Origin: Megamerina dolium
Taxonomy: Eukaryota > Arthropoda > Insecta > Diptera > Megamerinidae
Direction of reading: 5' to 3'
Assembly (NCBI GenBank): GCA_963854835.1
Contig: OY978529.1
Location: 45,826,821-45,890,820 of the forward strand
DNA: 64,000 nt
Shown: one piece after another, positions 49,557 to 64,000 of the stretch
How the letters are laid out: each line of letters begins with the position of its first letter
Position numbering within the stretch: position 1 is the first letter of the stretch
Notes under the pieces: generated by a model
The model's database searches: none
The model's input: the letters and a program-made list of their open reading frames with translations, nothing else
Told to the model about the DNA's origin: nothing
Translations under genes and position numbers: made by a program

Positions 49557-51776
49557 TTATAGTTTGCCTTGTAAAAGCGGTTTCAAACATGTTTGAAAGG
49601 TGGAATTCACGGCCTCTTGATTGAGTGGACTCTGTTTGGCTACCGCTATTATGCGCTCATAGACATGTCCATCATAAGAACCCAATGTTGAATCCAAAAC
49701 ACGGTCATGGAAATCAAATCCGTCCACCAAAGCAACAGCATTGCAACGTAAAGCTGTTAACGCACACTCATAACGTGATTCGACAGTTGCCAATTGTTTC
49801 GCAGTGATCGCATTGAAACGCAGTACATCTCCAACGTTTGTAAGGAAAATGTCACTAATGTATAAATCCAGCAACTGCTGGAAAACTTTAGCCAATGCTG
49901 GGGATACTCGATTACAAATATTTTGTACTTCCTCAAAGGCGATACGTGTCAAAAAAGCATACCCATGTGATTTGGCCGCTTGCACAAGCTTGATACCCGA
50001 CATATTAGTCGCTTTATGGCCATTATTATCAAATTCCTTGTATTTCTTACGTTCATTTTCGAAGGCAAGACAAATCTTGCGTTCAGCTGTAATCTCTAAG
50101 GCGCGCACTAATGTCTTCAACTCATCTGACCATTTCAATTTCCATTGATTCCGCAGGTATGTCACGGTCTTTGGCAAGACTTTACGTTTCAATCCATCCA
50201 CATAGATTTTGAGCAGGAAGCGTGCCGTCTGTAAGAACAGCACTGTATTTTCGCCTTCGTAGGTGCACGCTGCCGCTGCGGCACCATAAATATGTCCAAA
50301 ATTCGATGATGCCAAATAGCCGTGACCACCACATGCCCGACGCAATGTCTCAATACCTTGTGTCGCTTCATCGGAGCACAGTGCTTTTAAGCAGCAAGAA
50401 AGTGCATGTAATTCTGGCAGATTACGTCGATTACCCACTTCGAGCTCACTCAGTACATCACTGTACATGCGCCAAAGTGAATCTGCTGCTAGCCGATAGA
50501 AAATTCCCTTGGCAATTTGTGGAAATATCTTAGCTTGTTGGGTTAAATGATCCAGTATTTGAACTTCTGGATGTTTGGGATCGATTTGACTTTGACGACG
50601 CACAGCAGAATACCTTTAAAGATATTTATTAGAAAATTTTGTAAAAAACCAAAATCAATACAACATCAATGCGCACCTTGTTGATATGGTAGCCGCTTGC
50701 AAAAGTCCAAACGAAACATCGTATACGATGTTAACACGAACATACACCATAGTACCGTATATTAGCAAGCGTTCACCACGTTTAATGTAGCTGCCATCGG
50801 CTCGAACTTCCGCATGTTTCATTAACATTTGAATGCGTGGTATGCGAACATTTTTCAAACCCAAATAGCCATTATTCACACCGTTGAGACCAATTTTCGG
50901 TCCGATTTCACCAACATCTACACCAGGCTCAGGCATGTGCGTTTCCGCACTACGTATACGCACCAGGAATGGATGCAAACCATATGATTTACCTTCAATA
51001 TATAGGTGCGCCATCACTATGGCAATATTGGCAGTTTGTCCCAAACCCCCCGGCCACCATTTATACGCTGTCAATGTGGGTGTATTCAATATAAACTCTT
51101 CGCGCTTAACATCGTAATCAGCACGAGTCTCGAGACCACGTATGAAAGTACCATGTCCCAATTCGGTTTGTGCATACGAACCAATCCAGCCATCCATATG
51201 CCATGCCTTATTCAACCAGAGACGTTTTTGTTCCTCTGTACACTGGCCCAGCAAGGTGGGCACGAACATGGAAAAATGCAAACGCAACGGATGGCTTTGC
51301 TGCATGAGACCTGTCCCCAATGGACCAGCTAAAAGCAAACGAAATTCATACATCGTCTTTATATCAGGCAACTGAGATAAGGCTGTTGTTTTCTCATGCA
51401 GCGGTTGTTGTTGTTGGGTTTGCCATTCATGTAGTTTGCGCACAAATTTCGTCGCCTTCGCAATGGTATGTTCAAAGAGTTCTTTATGCGACATATACGA
51501 TAAATGTATACGATCATGCAATTCTTCATCGTTGAAGAAAAGCTTTTCCAAAGCATGACGCTTTTCAAGTGCTTCTCGTCCACCGGACCACCATTCGGCA
51601 AACTCCTTCTATGTGTGAGTGGTTAAAAAGAATATAGCAAGAGAGAGAGAGAGAGAGAGAGAGCGAAAGATAAGCAGAATAAATAGCATATTCATGATAC
51701 TCACTCTATTAATGGTTGCTGATTGACGCTCTCGTATGAGGTCACAGTTCTCTGGTGTATTTTGCAAAGTATACAT
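49557..51776 (-). CDS. Acox: peroxisomal acyl-CoA oxidase (ACOX1-like)
   Basis: Three coding exons, 51776-51705, 51608-50677 and 50613-49557, join in frame to 686 residues, normal for ACOX. The enzyme performs the first FAD-dependent, H2O2-producing step of peroxisomal beta-oxidation. Exon 1 carries NCDLIRERQSATIN, the family's N-terminal helix. The FAD/substrate motif AQTELGHGT is at about 170-178, and the C-terminal oxidase domain holds GGHGY and CTYEGENTV with the catalytic Glu454. Near the end, VDGFDFHDRVLDSTLGSYDG matches the ACOX1 C-terminal domain. The last three residues are GKL rather than the usual SKL-type PTS1, so peroxisome import by this tripeptide is not assured. A possible non-coding first exon ends at about 51849 (GTTAGT donor). 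Which Drosophila ACOX paralogue it equals is unresolved. Confidence 0.95.
51640..51663. repeat. (GA)n microsatellite in ACOX intron 1
   Basis: Pure AG/GA run within the 96-bp first intron. Confidence 0.9.
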
Positions 51777-51849
51777 TACTTCTAAAACTTGTTTTTCTTT
51801 TAAATCATAGAAATATTCGAAATTTAACACAGAGATTTACTATACTAAC

Positions 51850-53656
51850 CGTATCTTTGGACTGAAATAGACGAACAATACAATACGACTGCTCCCTTTC
51901 GCTTTTTACTTTAATCTGTGCATGTATATTGCATTGATTATCTTTCGATTCTTTGTCGTGCTCTTTTTATGGTAATCATTGATAAAGTTGTAGTTCTTTG
52001 GACCACACATATTATTTGTTGATGTTTAACGTTATCAATCTTTAAGGTGGTGATTCAATTCATGCTTCTACATTAAACATGAAAAATTTGCTTTGGATTT
52101 TCGTAATCTCTGAAATTGTTGTTTTTTTTTCATATGGTGGCTATGGCTGTCATATCTACCTGTGTGCAATTGCAGGAAAAAAAGTGTGAGCTCAGCCGCT
52201 GTATAAATTACGCCGAAAATGTGTATGCAAAACTAACCGATATGCGATAAAACGCAAAAGAAAACTTTTAAAGTATCTTTAAATTACCTGAGGAAGAAGC
52301 ATATAAGGTTGATTTTATGTTAGAGGCACCACGTTGAGTGGGCCGTCAAGTGCATTCTGAAAATGACGACGGAAGCTCCGAAACCTGTTTTCGTTGTTCA
52401 ATTTTTACTGCAATACTTTGTCATTATTTAAATCAAATAAATGTGAGATTTGTCCATCACAAAAAACTACTGCAAAAAAAATTCTTGAATGGACCCTAGT
52501 TGTTTCCATCAAATGTCACATGATTTTAAAAGATACTGGCCAGATGACTATCAAACATCGACAAACGATTTAATTGCTGAATTTATCTTGCGGCACAGGT
52601 GTACCTCTTTTTTCTTTTTTTTTCCTTCAAAAGTTGATGTTTAATAACCGTCATTCTTGCAGGTACTCGTTAAGAATACGAAAAAGAGAGCTACCTAAGA
52701 TTTTTATTGACATTGAATCAGAGTGATAAAAGTCTTTATCCTAAAATCTTTGTTTTTTGAAAATAGGTGCAACACTGCCAGTGTCCGTTGCAACTAGTGA
52801 ACGGTAATTTTTAACCCTTCGAAGGTGGAAGACCTATTAGCATATTAGCGTACCATTGGGCAGGAGAGATTGATTGGGTTGGCGCTTCTAAAAGTACATC
52901 GGGATCTGGGTGCTCGTCCTCATCTAGAGTGCTCGACGAGCTAGCAAAAAAAAGCCATGAAGGATGTAATTTTCAATTTAAAAATAATTTATAGAATTTA
53001 GATAATATAATAAAAATAATAATGGAACACGCTCCCATTACAATAGATATGAAACCGTTGGTGACACGCAGAGAAGGTTTTTCCTCCACAGCTTCCGCCG
53101 TTATTTGGGCGAAAGTCCGAGCCCGATCGCTTCATCGTGAAGAGATAAAAAAAAACAAATTGTTTACTATTCCTATCATTTTTATTCAATCCACCAGACA
53201 CCTCACAACATGATTGAGACAGTCTTCGCATTTCAACGCAGAAGAACAGAGTACGGTTGTAGCTCTCAATTTTGGCTATGCGAAGCACATATCTTCTAAT
53301 GAAGTAGCGTATTCCTCCCAAAGCTCAGTCAACACACGTAAGGTGGATTACGCCATTAACATTTGCCGACCATCGTAATATTAATTATCCTTACAAAATT
53401 AATCCATATTTTAAATATGGTTGTCCTACGCAGATTTTTTTGTAAGTTATGGCGATTTATATTGCTTTTAACTCCACGGTTTTGTATGTGACCCACATTA
53501 AGAAGCGAGCGTGACATGTTTCTAGGCAGATTGCTGTCGAAGTTACAGCGGCTTAAAGTTAAAAGAAATTCAGGCACTTTGTAAGAATCTACTATAAACA
53601 GTAAAGTGGCTTGCCCATTTTTCATAAAACTACTAGGCAGTATAACATCAATCTGT
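51850..53656. other. spacer upstream of ACOX
   Basis: An initiator-like TCAGTC on the minus strand at 51865-51860 may mark the ACOX start; no TATA box is seen above it. The rest shows no conserved gene. Confidence 0.4.
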
Positions 53657-54006
53657 GAGTGCCGTAGCTCAGTGGTTAGTGCTTTGGCCTTCTGATCTGT
53701 AGGTTGTGGGCTCAATCTCCTGCTGAAGCATAACAATATTTAATATCGAAACAATTTTTCTTTCGAACGGTACTCATCTATTGGCAATATTTCCAGCAGT
53801 AACAATTTGCCAAAAATGCTTCTTAAAAAAAAAAGAGCTCTGTAACAAAACTAAGTTAAAGTGATGTCACAAGTGTTATACCGTTCAGAACCGGCTAATA
53901 TAAGTAGGTCCCTTCTAATGCTGTCCACATTTAACACGCACAACAGTATTGAAAGAGAAGCTCGGTGGTATAACAATGGGCCTTTCTGGCCTAAGTGTGT
54001 GTGTGG
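53657..54006 (+). mobile_element. tRNA-derived SINE, copy 3 (full length, tail type B)
   Basis: Box A TAGCTCAGTGG and box B GGCTCAATCTCC in the tRNA-like head, TTTCGAACGGTAC and AACAATTTGCC in the body, then the CAGAACCGGCTAATATAAGT block. Instead of the CTTCGGG end of copies 1 and 2, it finishes with GGTGGTATAACAATGGGCC and TTTCTGGCCTAAGTGTGTG, the type-B tail shared with copy 4. Confidence 0.88.
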
Positions 54007-54661
54007 CAGTTGACCTATGTCTGTTATCTAGGTCATCCGTACCCTTGGACCATAATTCACTCATGACAAATTTCATTTAAATATCTCAATATTTGTTAAA
54101 TTTATTGCCCGGACATTGGCAAGGCGACAACTTTGCAAGAAGTTATTCCTTTTCGGTTCAAGAAAATACATTTAAAGTAGATAGTTATTAGATAATTCCA
54201 TTCAAATTGTTTGCATATTTATTTCTTGTTTCCCGTGTCCATTTTTTGTATAATTAATTCTTCATATACAATAAAACTAAAGTTAATGGCCTAATTAATC
54301 CGCATTAATTTCATGGCTGTGTGCGATTTTACTATATTTTCAATCTTCCGATCTTCAATCTTTAAGAGCATGATTTCAGAGTAAAGAATACAATACTTTA
54401 ATTTTATTTATAGTAAATTTTGATGCACTAATTACAAAAGAAGGAATAATAAAAGTGGTACACAAAGGTGTATTGTATTTAATTTTATTTTTATATACTT
54501 TATTATACACCGATACAAAACTAGTAGCTTTTACATATTACTTTTTATTACTATTCCTTTCGTACGTTATGAATTCGCAACATTGTTGCTTCTGTAATTT
54601 GATGTCTTTACTGTTGTTGTTGTTGATGGTTGTTGTGGTGCCGGTATGATGGTAATGTTCT
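54007..54661. other. spacer including the Yip1d1 3' UTR
   Basis: An AATAAA on the minus strand at 54489-54484 lies about 175 bp after the Yip1d1 stop and is a plausible poly(A) signal. No other gene. Confidence 0.45.
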
Positions 54662-57600
54662 TTAAAAAATCGTAATCAATGCAAATACACCATACAAGAG
54701 TGCGCAAGGATATGCAATCAACACTTGTTGATGGTCCATCGAGTATGCAGTTACAAAAAGTTTCGATGCTGATATTGCACACCAGAGTATTGAGATACCA
54801 GCAACAATTAAACCAAGCGTACCTCTGCAATGAAAAACAAATAAATGTGAGAAACATGAGAAAAACAGAGTACATATGGTAAATGTATGCATGTGAGAGA
54901 TATTATAAAATTGTTAACGAAATGAAATATTAAAACAAGAACTAATGAAAACTATTTTGTACAAAACAAATTCCACATCGTTAAGAAAAAAAATAAAATG
55001 AATACATTATGATGGTGTATGTGGTAATGTGTACTGGTTGCTTTCATCGGTAGTAAAATACAATTAATATGGCATACAAATAGACAGTACTGAGCAGTGT
55101 ACAAACAATAGGGCGGACGAATTTATCTGTCCACAAATGTGTAACAAAAAAGGAATGATTCTACATACATAAGTATATTTGCCAATGAACCATGGACCTA
55201 AAATCAAATTTCATATTATTACCGTGTGGTGATGCTTGTATTTGAGGTTGGTCTTTAAAAATGTATATAAAATCAGATTTCGAAAAAGAAAATGTCATTT
55301 AGGGCCTTTCTACAAGAGAACGATAATATGTAAATATATAAACATGCTGATATACTTACTGTATGGTGATTAAAACATTAATGCCCGACAATACAACCAT
55401 CGGCAACAAACAATAGCCAAGCACGGAGACCACAGCACCAAACGTTACTTGCGCCTGTGTTGCCATTACTGAGAGTAGACAATAGAATGCAATGCAACCC
55501 ATAACGCCAATCCCATAAATGTATGAGAATGTCACTTTGCCACTCTGTTGCGTTGCGATGATGATAATGGAGATGAAATATTATGTGAAATTAGTTGACC
55601 GCAGCAAAAATGACAAGAAAAACAAATTGGAAAATTTTTTCATTAATTATAATTTGCATATATATGTTGCATTCATTGCTAAAATTAGAATACTAATCGT
55701 TTTCACTTATATAATATAATACATACCAAAAGTAGAAATCCACCAAGTGCTAAACAAAATACCAATGGACCAGCCATATCTGTATCTTGGAGAATGTGTT
55801 GATCAGCGCCACGCATTGGATTTAAGACGGCTAATGTCTGAAATGGGATAACAACAAAAGTCTAGTTACATAAACATATACTTATATTATACTTTGAGAA
55901 CAATAACAAAAGAAAAACGATCTTAAAATGTATATATATTAAGCTGCTCAAACTAAAAATCGGCCTTACAGCCGACCTGGCCTAACCGAATTTTTGAGTT
56001 GAGCACAAAAATATTATATTGGCCCTTATTATGAGTTGCATTCGATTTTCGATCTTCGTCGGTTATCGAATGTCAAATTCATATTATGAGCTGTCCAACA
56101 ACACTGCCACAATTTTCATTGAGTATCCAATTTTCCGTCGAACAAAATTTTGAATTCGTTGCTGTAGCGTAGTGTGAGAAATTGCTGAAATTGTATGTTG
56201 CGTTTGTTTTTCTTTATTTTTTGGTGACAAACAATTTTAAATTAACAAATTTTATTAATTTCATGCAAGTGAGTACCAAACAACTTGAAAGGCTGGTAAC
56301 ATTAATGGAAGAAAATCCAACAGAATCTAATGAAATTCACAATAGCGCTCTTCTTCATCGAATTAGCATCAAAATACATTCGATCAGAACTTTTGACCAC
56401 AGTCGAAGATTGAATGTAATAAGGGCAATTGTCACGAGGAACGATGATAAATCATATCTAATTTCGAATATACACAAATAATGGTGAACAAATGCATTCA
56501 ATTGTTACTATTGTGACTATTGTAACCATGCCAGCATAGGCGGGTAAAAGTGCTTTGTAACATGCGGAACCGGCTAATATAAGTAGGTCCCTTCTAAAAC
56601 TGTTAAAATTTAACACAAACACAACAGTACCTGCAAAGAAGCTCGACCGAAGCGTCGTTCGGGGCCTGTAAGTGTAATTACATGGTTATGGCATTATATA
56701 AAACAAATATCTTAAATTAATTTCGAATAGAAAAGAAAAGTGGGGTAAATTTTGAGATTTTCGATATATTAGGCGTAATAACTCTTACGAAATTTTTGAA
56801 AGCTATTTATCTGTCCTTCCTGACGTCATATGAAATTGAGCGATAACTTCAAAACTATTTACTCAATTACTCGACATACGTCAAGGTCCCTGCAAAACGT
56901 AATTTCCCATATTTTGCGGGTATTATTGAAATTTTATTTAATTCATATTCATCCTCATCACTGGAACAAGGAATATATTCAGCAGAATATAGAAGCTACG
57001 TCATCAACATTTTCGGTGTAAAAATACAGTTAGTTTTTAGTTTGATATACTATTCGTAATATAAATAAACGCATATTATAAACATTATTGTTTATAAGCT
57101 AAATGTAATAATTTTCAAAAGCTTCAATTTTATTCAATTTTGGAATGAAAATTAATTCGAAATTAATTTAAATTTTCAAAATTGGTACACATAGTTGTGT
57201 AACAAAAGAAAGTGTAATGTGTTCGCTTAGATATACGACTATATGTGCTTAGCACTCGACCACGTAGTCGACCAAGGTCCATTCACCTCATCAGAATACG
57301 GAAATGCTTTGTACGGGAACAAAACAAAGTATTTCCGTATTTTTGCTGCTACAGCAACAACAACTATATGTACTTACTCTATGCACCCAAGTATACGTAC
57401 AAAAACAAAATGTTTATTTGCAAATTGCATTTAATTGCATGCAGCAAAGAATTCATAAAATATTGTAGCTTTTTATGATACTTGGTAAGCAACGATTTTA
57501 TGCGGTTTTTACGCCTTACAATTTAGCTTAATTTCATTGTTGTTGTTGCTGTTTCTGCTTTTGGTACCTACACTGGTAGGTAGTTGCTACTGCAATTATG

Positions 57601-59983
57601 TATATATACAATATTTATTGTATGAAGTATGTGCATGTATGTAGTATGTTGTTGTTATATTTGCATCATGTGAATGGTAAATAGCAAACGTAACCAAAAA
57701 AAAACAACACAACGTAATATAACTCAACAGAGACGAAAATTTCATTAGCATTTTTCATGCTCATTAACATTTTCATTTTTCAATTAACACAAACGTAATA
57801 AATTCCATAAAATTAAAAGTGAGCGAGTAAAATGAAAACAAATATGCGAAAAAATTGCTAAAAAAAAAAAAAAAAAAAAAACTTAAATACAAATAAATTG
57901 TAAATCTAAAAGAGAGAGCGAGAGAGAGAGAGAGAAAATATATAATACAACTTTAATTAAAAAACAAAAAGTTTTATTTACTTTGTTTTTTTTTTATCCA
58001 TCCCCAAACGAGTACAAAGTTGAAAATCAAAAAGTAAAAATTATCAAGAATCTCTTCATTTACGAACAACGAAAGCAAAATAAAAAGAAAACAATAATAC
58101 AAAACATTTAAATTTCAATTAAATGCAAAAGCAAAAAAGTATGCTTGCAGCCGAACCAACAATTATAAAAATAAACAAAGAAATAATTAAACGAATCATT
58201 TCAAATGCAGCATCGCTAGTGGTAGATCCTCCAACTATTCGAACTTTTCAAAAAATGGGCTATCTAAGCCCAGCATTATTCAATAAAATTTATTAATTAG
58301 TTTTTCGATAAACATCCTATTGGGTAGTCAGAAAAGGCCAGAATTGTTTACACTATTAATGATATCAGCTCAAATGTTTTATATTTTGACAGATGTCAGG
58401 TCAAAATCCGGTGAAAAATTGCATTACGTTTATGGGGACGATGATCTCAGAGATCATCAATGCCAGAGGTGGTTTACCAAAATTTCGTGTTGGAGATATT
58501 TTTACATAATAGAAACAATTGCAATTAAAATGAATCAAAAATAGATTTTTTCAGGCTTCATTTGCCAATTGTCACGGTGATTTTTCTCGTTATCCAACAC
58601 GATTCAAACGTGGGGTACCCACCGTCGTATGTTCGTTCACAGTCGCCCGAACCTCTACTGTAATCTGTGATGTTATCCGCAACAGCATCTCAACGAAAAT
58701 TGAACAAATTTCTTCTCTCAAACCAGTATAGAGCTTATAAATTATTTCCGACAGACTAAATAGAACGACGATTCAAACGATTGCTTCTAAATGACTTACA
58801 ACCCACATGCGATAGCTTATGACATTGTATAGATGCTTTACATTAGTCCTTCGACTATCCCCGACCATCTCAGAAAGCTGAGGCCCATCATCAACATCGA
58901 TATTTGGATTCCTTATGATCTGGAGGACGCCCGTCTCAACAAATGCAACATCCAATTCTCCGTTGAAAAAGACCGCTGATTTATATATAGCTTGGCAAAT
59001 CGGCCATACATCAGAATAGTCAATAGCACCTTCAATTTGTTATATATATATAAATAAATATATCTTAACAATCACCCTAAAAATGCGTAGGACTTTTCTC
59101 ACAACCCAATTAATTCAAGTGGTTAGTTTCATGTTCCTATAAATGTTAATTAAGACAAAAAATGTTCGCATTTTTTTATTTGTAGCGATTTTTATTTATG
59201 GCAGTAAAAGTACGTCTATATTAATTTTTTTTTTTATAATCTCATAGTCGGCCGATAATTTTTTTAATTATCTCATAGCCATTATCTCGCTTGCATTTTT
59301 AATCTCAAACATTTAATATAACATAAAACTAAATAATTCAACGGGAAAAATCTTGAGGTTGTACTTATGATATACATATATATGTAAAATGGTGTAAACT
59401 TACAACCGACAAAATTTACTTTACTTTCTATAAGAGGCACTTTAGTAGTAGTAGTAGTGGCGAAATAAATTTTTCATATAATATTGATGTACGTACTAAA
59501 TATGATTGTCCTTTCAACTTACCTTTTGAAAGATGTGACTAGGATTTATGCCCAACTCTGTAAAATAAGTTAGAGGCATATATATACATATTTCACTATT
59601 AAACATGAAAGGATATGCAAGTAATCACCCTCTAATAATGGTGGTTCATCATCAAAATCTGTGCCTGCACCACCACTTGCTGTATTGAAAGACTTATTCT
59701 GATCGTACGGATTTTCCATGTATGCATTTGGATCATAAAAACCACTTAGTCCACCTTGACTTTGATTCGAATAATTACCATCATAACTTGGTGGCACTGC
59801 TGTTTGCGAATTATCGAAATTTTGAAAATTTCTACATGTACAAATTATATATTAATAAATAAATATGCAGCAAGGAAGTTTCACTTACAATTCTTGTCCA
59901 AATTCAGGCATTTCATAATTAAATGCTTGATCTGGTGGAGATGTATAGAAATCATTGGGACCACTATTATAATTGGAGGACAT
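54662..59983 (-). CDS. Yip1d1: YIPF5/Yip1 family Golgi-ER membrane protein
   Basis: Six coding exons, 59983-59889, 59831-59629, 59557-59523, 55837-55727, 55544-55360 and 54824-54662, join in frame to 263 residues. The cytosolic N-terminus (1-130) is rich in N, S, P and Y and contains [16 protein letters not shown] with the conserved ELGI element; the DMAGP motif precedes the first membrane segment. Five hydrophobic segments follow, at about 134-151, 155-176, 182-205, 213-233 and 245-262, ending ALITIF. Yip1 proteins bind Rab GTPases and COPII components and act in ER-to-Golgi transport and ER shape. Intron 3 is about 3.7 kb and carries three mobile-element remnants; the others are 57-535 bp. 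It lies next to the right-hand Vha68 copy in the same orientation. The Drosophila name is recalled from memory. Confidence 0.95.
56021..56426 (+). mobile_element. non-autonomous element with part of a Myb/SANT-like ORF (PIF/Harbinger candidate)
   Basis: The left end GCCCTTATTATGAGTTGCAT and the right end, in reverse, GCCCTTATTACATTCAATCT share the GCCCTTATTA tip and a CATTCRAT-TTCGA block. Between them, the frame from 56262 encodes [19 protein letters not shown], which resembles the start of the Myb/SANT-like DNA-binding proteins that accompany PIF/Harbinger transposases (recalled family, not searched). The similarity stops after about 20 residues. The element lies in intron 3 of Yip1d1 on the opposite strand. 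Confidence 0.6.
56546..56672 (+). mobile_element. tRNA-derived SINE, copy 5 (3' fragment, tail type A)
   Basis: Contains GCGGAACCGGCTAATATAAG, TAGGTCCCTTCTAAAACTG, an AACACAACAGTACC block and the type-A end (GTCGTTCGGGGCCTGTAAGT). The head and most of the body are missing. It lies in Yip1d1 intron 3. Confidence 0.8.
57909..57935. repeat. (GA)n-rich tract after a poly-A run
   Basis: AGAGAGAGCGAGAGAGAGAG within Yip1d1 intron 3, preceded by an A run at about 57859-57881. Confidence 0.85.
58320..58544 (+). pseudogene. mariner N-terminal remnant with its left inverted end
   Basis: TA at 58318-58319 is followed by TTGGGTAGTCAGAAAAGGCC, a typical mariner end of the TTGGGTAGTC type. About 110 bp later the plus frame reads [20 protein letters not shown], the conserved N-terminal helix-turn-helix stretch of mariner transposases (Y-G-D/E-D ... 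CQ-WF-KF). The catalytic part and right end are not present. It lies in Yip1d1 intron 3. Confidence 0.75.

Positions 59984-64000
<4,017 letters not shown>

Noticed and set aside
52998..53321. 107-codon minus-strand frame upstream of SINE copy 3
   Set aside because: No domain, ends in low-complexity YYFYYI, no promoter or conservation evidence.
58773..58955. Minus-strand frame beginning [20 protein letters not shown] as a gene or RT piece
   Set aside because: Non-repetitive but unrecognised, short, and inside a large TE-bearing intron; no splice or domain support.

Overview
The window looks like nuclear DNA of a higher fly, most likely a tephritid fruit fly. The reasons are short GT-AG introns (54-104 bp in the V-ATPase genes), AT-rich spacers full of TATGTA-type and CA/GA microsatellites, close similarity of the V-ATPase proteins to Drosophila Vha68, and a rosa-type (DD41D) mariner, a group first known from tephritids. 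The genus call is an inference; no species was tested.

Five cellular protein-coding loci and part of a sixth were found. A single-exon gene for a secreted His/Lys/Glu-rich protein lies at 23519-24412 (minus) with a visible TATA box and initiator. Three paralogues of the V-ATPase catalytic subunit A (Vha68) are present: a complete canonical copy at 28013-30064 (plus), a complete but divergent copy at 32391-34397 (minus, tail to tail with the first), and a third canonical copy at 62517-64000 (minus) that runs off the right edge. All visible introns sit at the same codons, so the copies arose by DNA duplication. Between them lie a peroxisomal acyl-CoA oxidase gene (49557-51776, minus, 3 coding exons, 686 aa) and a YIPF5/Yip1d1 gene (54662-59983, minus, 6 coding exons, 263 aa). 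Yip1d1 next to a Vha68 copy matches the neighbouring CG12403/CG12404 numbers that I recall from Drosophila. The V-ATPase acidifies endomembranes and energises epithelia, Yip1 acts in ER-Golgi traffic and ACOX in peroxisomal beta-oxidation; nothing in the sequence suggests they form one pathway.

The rest is dominated by mobile DNA. It includes a structurally intact Tc1-like element with inverted/direct repeat ends and an open DD34E transposase (35944-37594); a full-length DD41D mariner broken by one TGA (10595-11886); an internally deleted mariner relative with long inverted ends (4282-4999); several mariner and non-LTR retrotransposon remnants; and a tRNA-derived SINE family with five copies and two kinds of 3' tail. 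There is also a set of non-autonomous DNA elements: one hAT-like with a perfect 8-bp target duplication, three with TWA duplications (one inserted inside a relative of itself), one with piggyBac-like ends, and one carrying a piece of a Myb/SANT-like domain inside the Yip1d1 intron.

Region by region: 1-23000 is intergenic with TE remnants; 23000-34500 holds the His-rich gene and the Vha68 pair; 34500-49500 is TE-rich and otherwise gene-poor; 49500-60000 holds ACOX and Yip1d1; 60000-64000 is spacer and the third Vha68 copy. No CRISPR array, rRNA gene, functional tRNA gene or previously undescribed multi-gene system was found. The least described items are the SINE family and the self-nested MITE.
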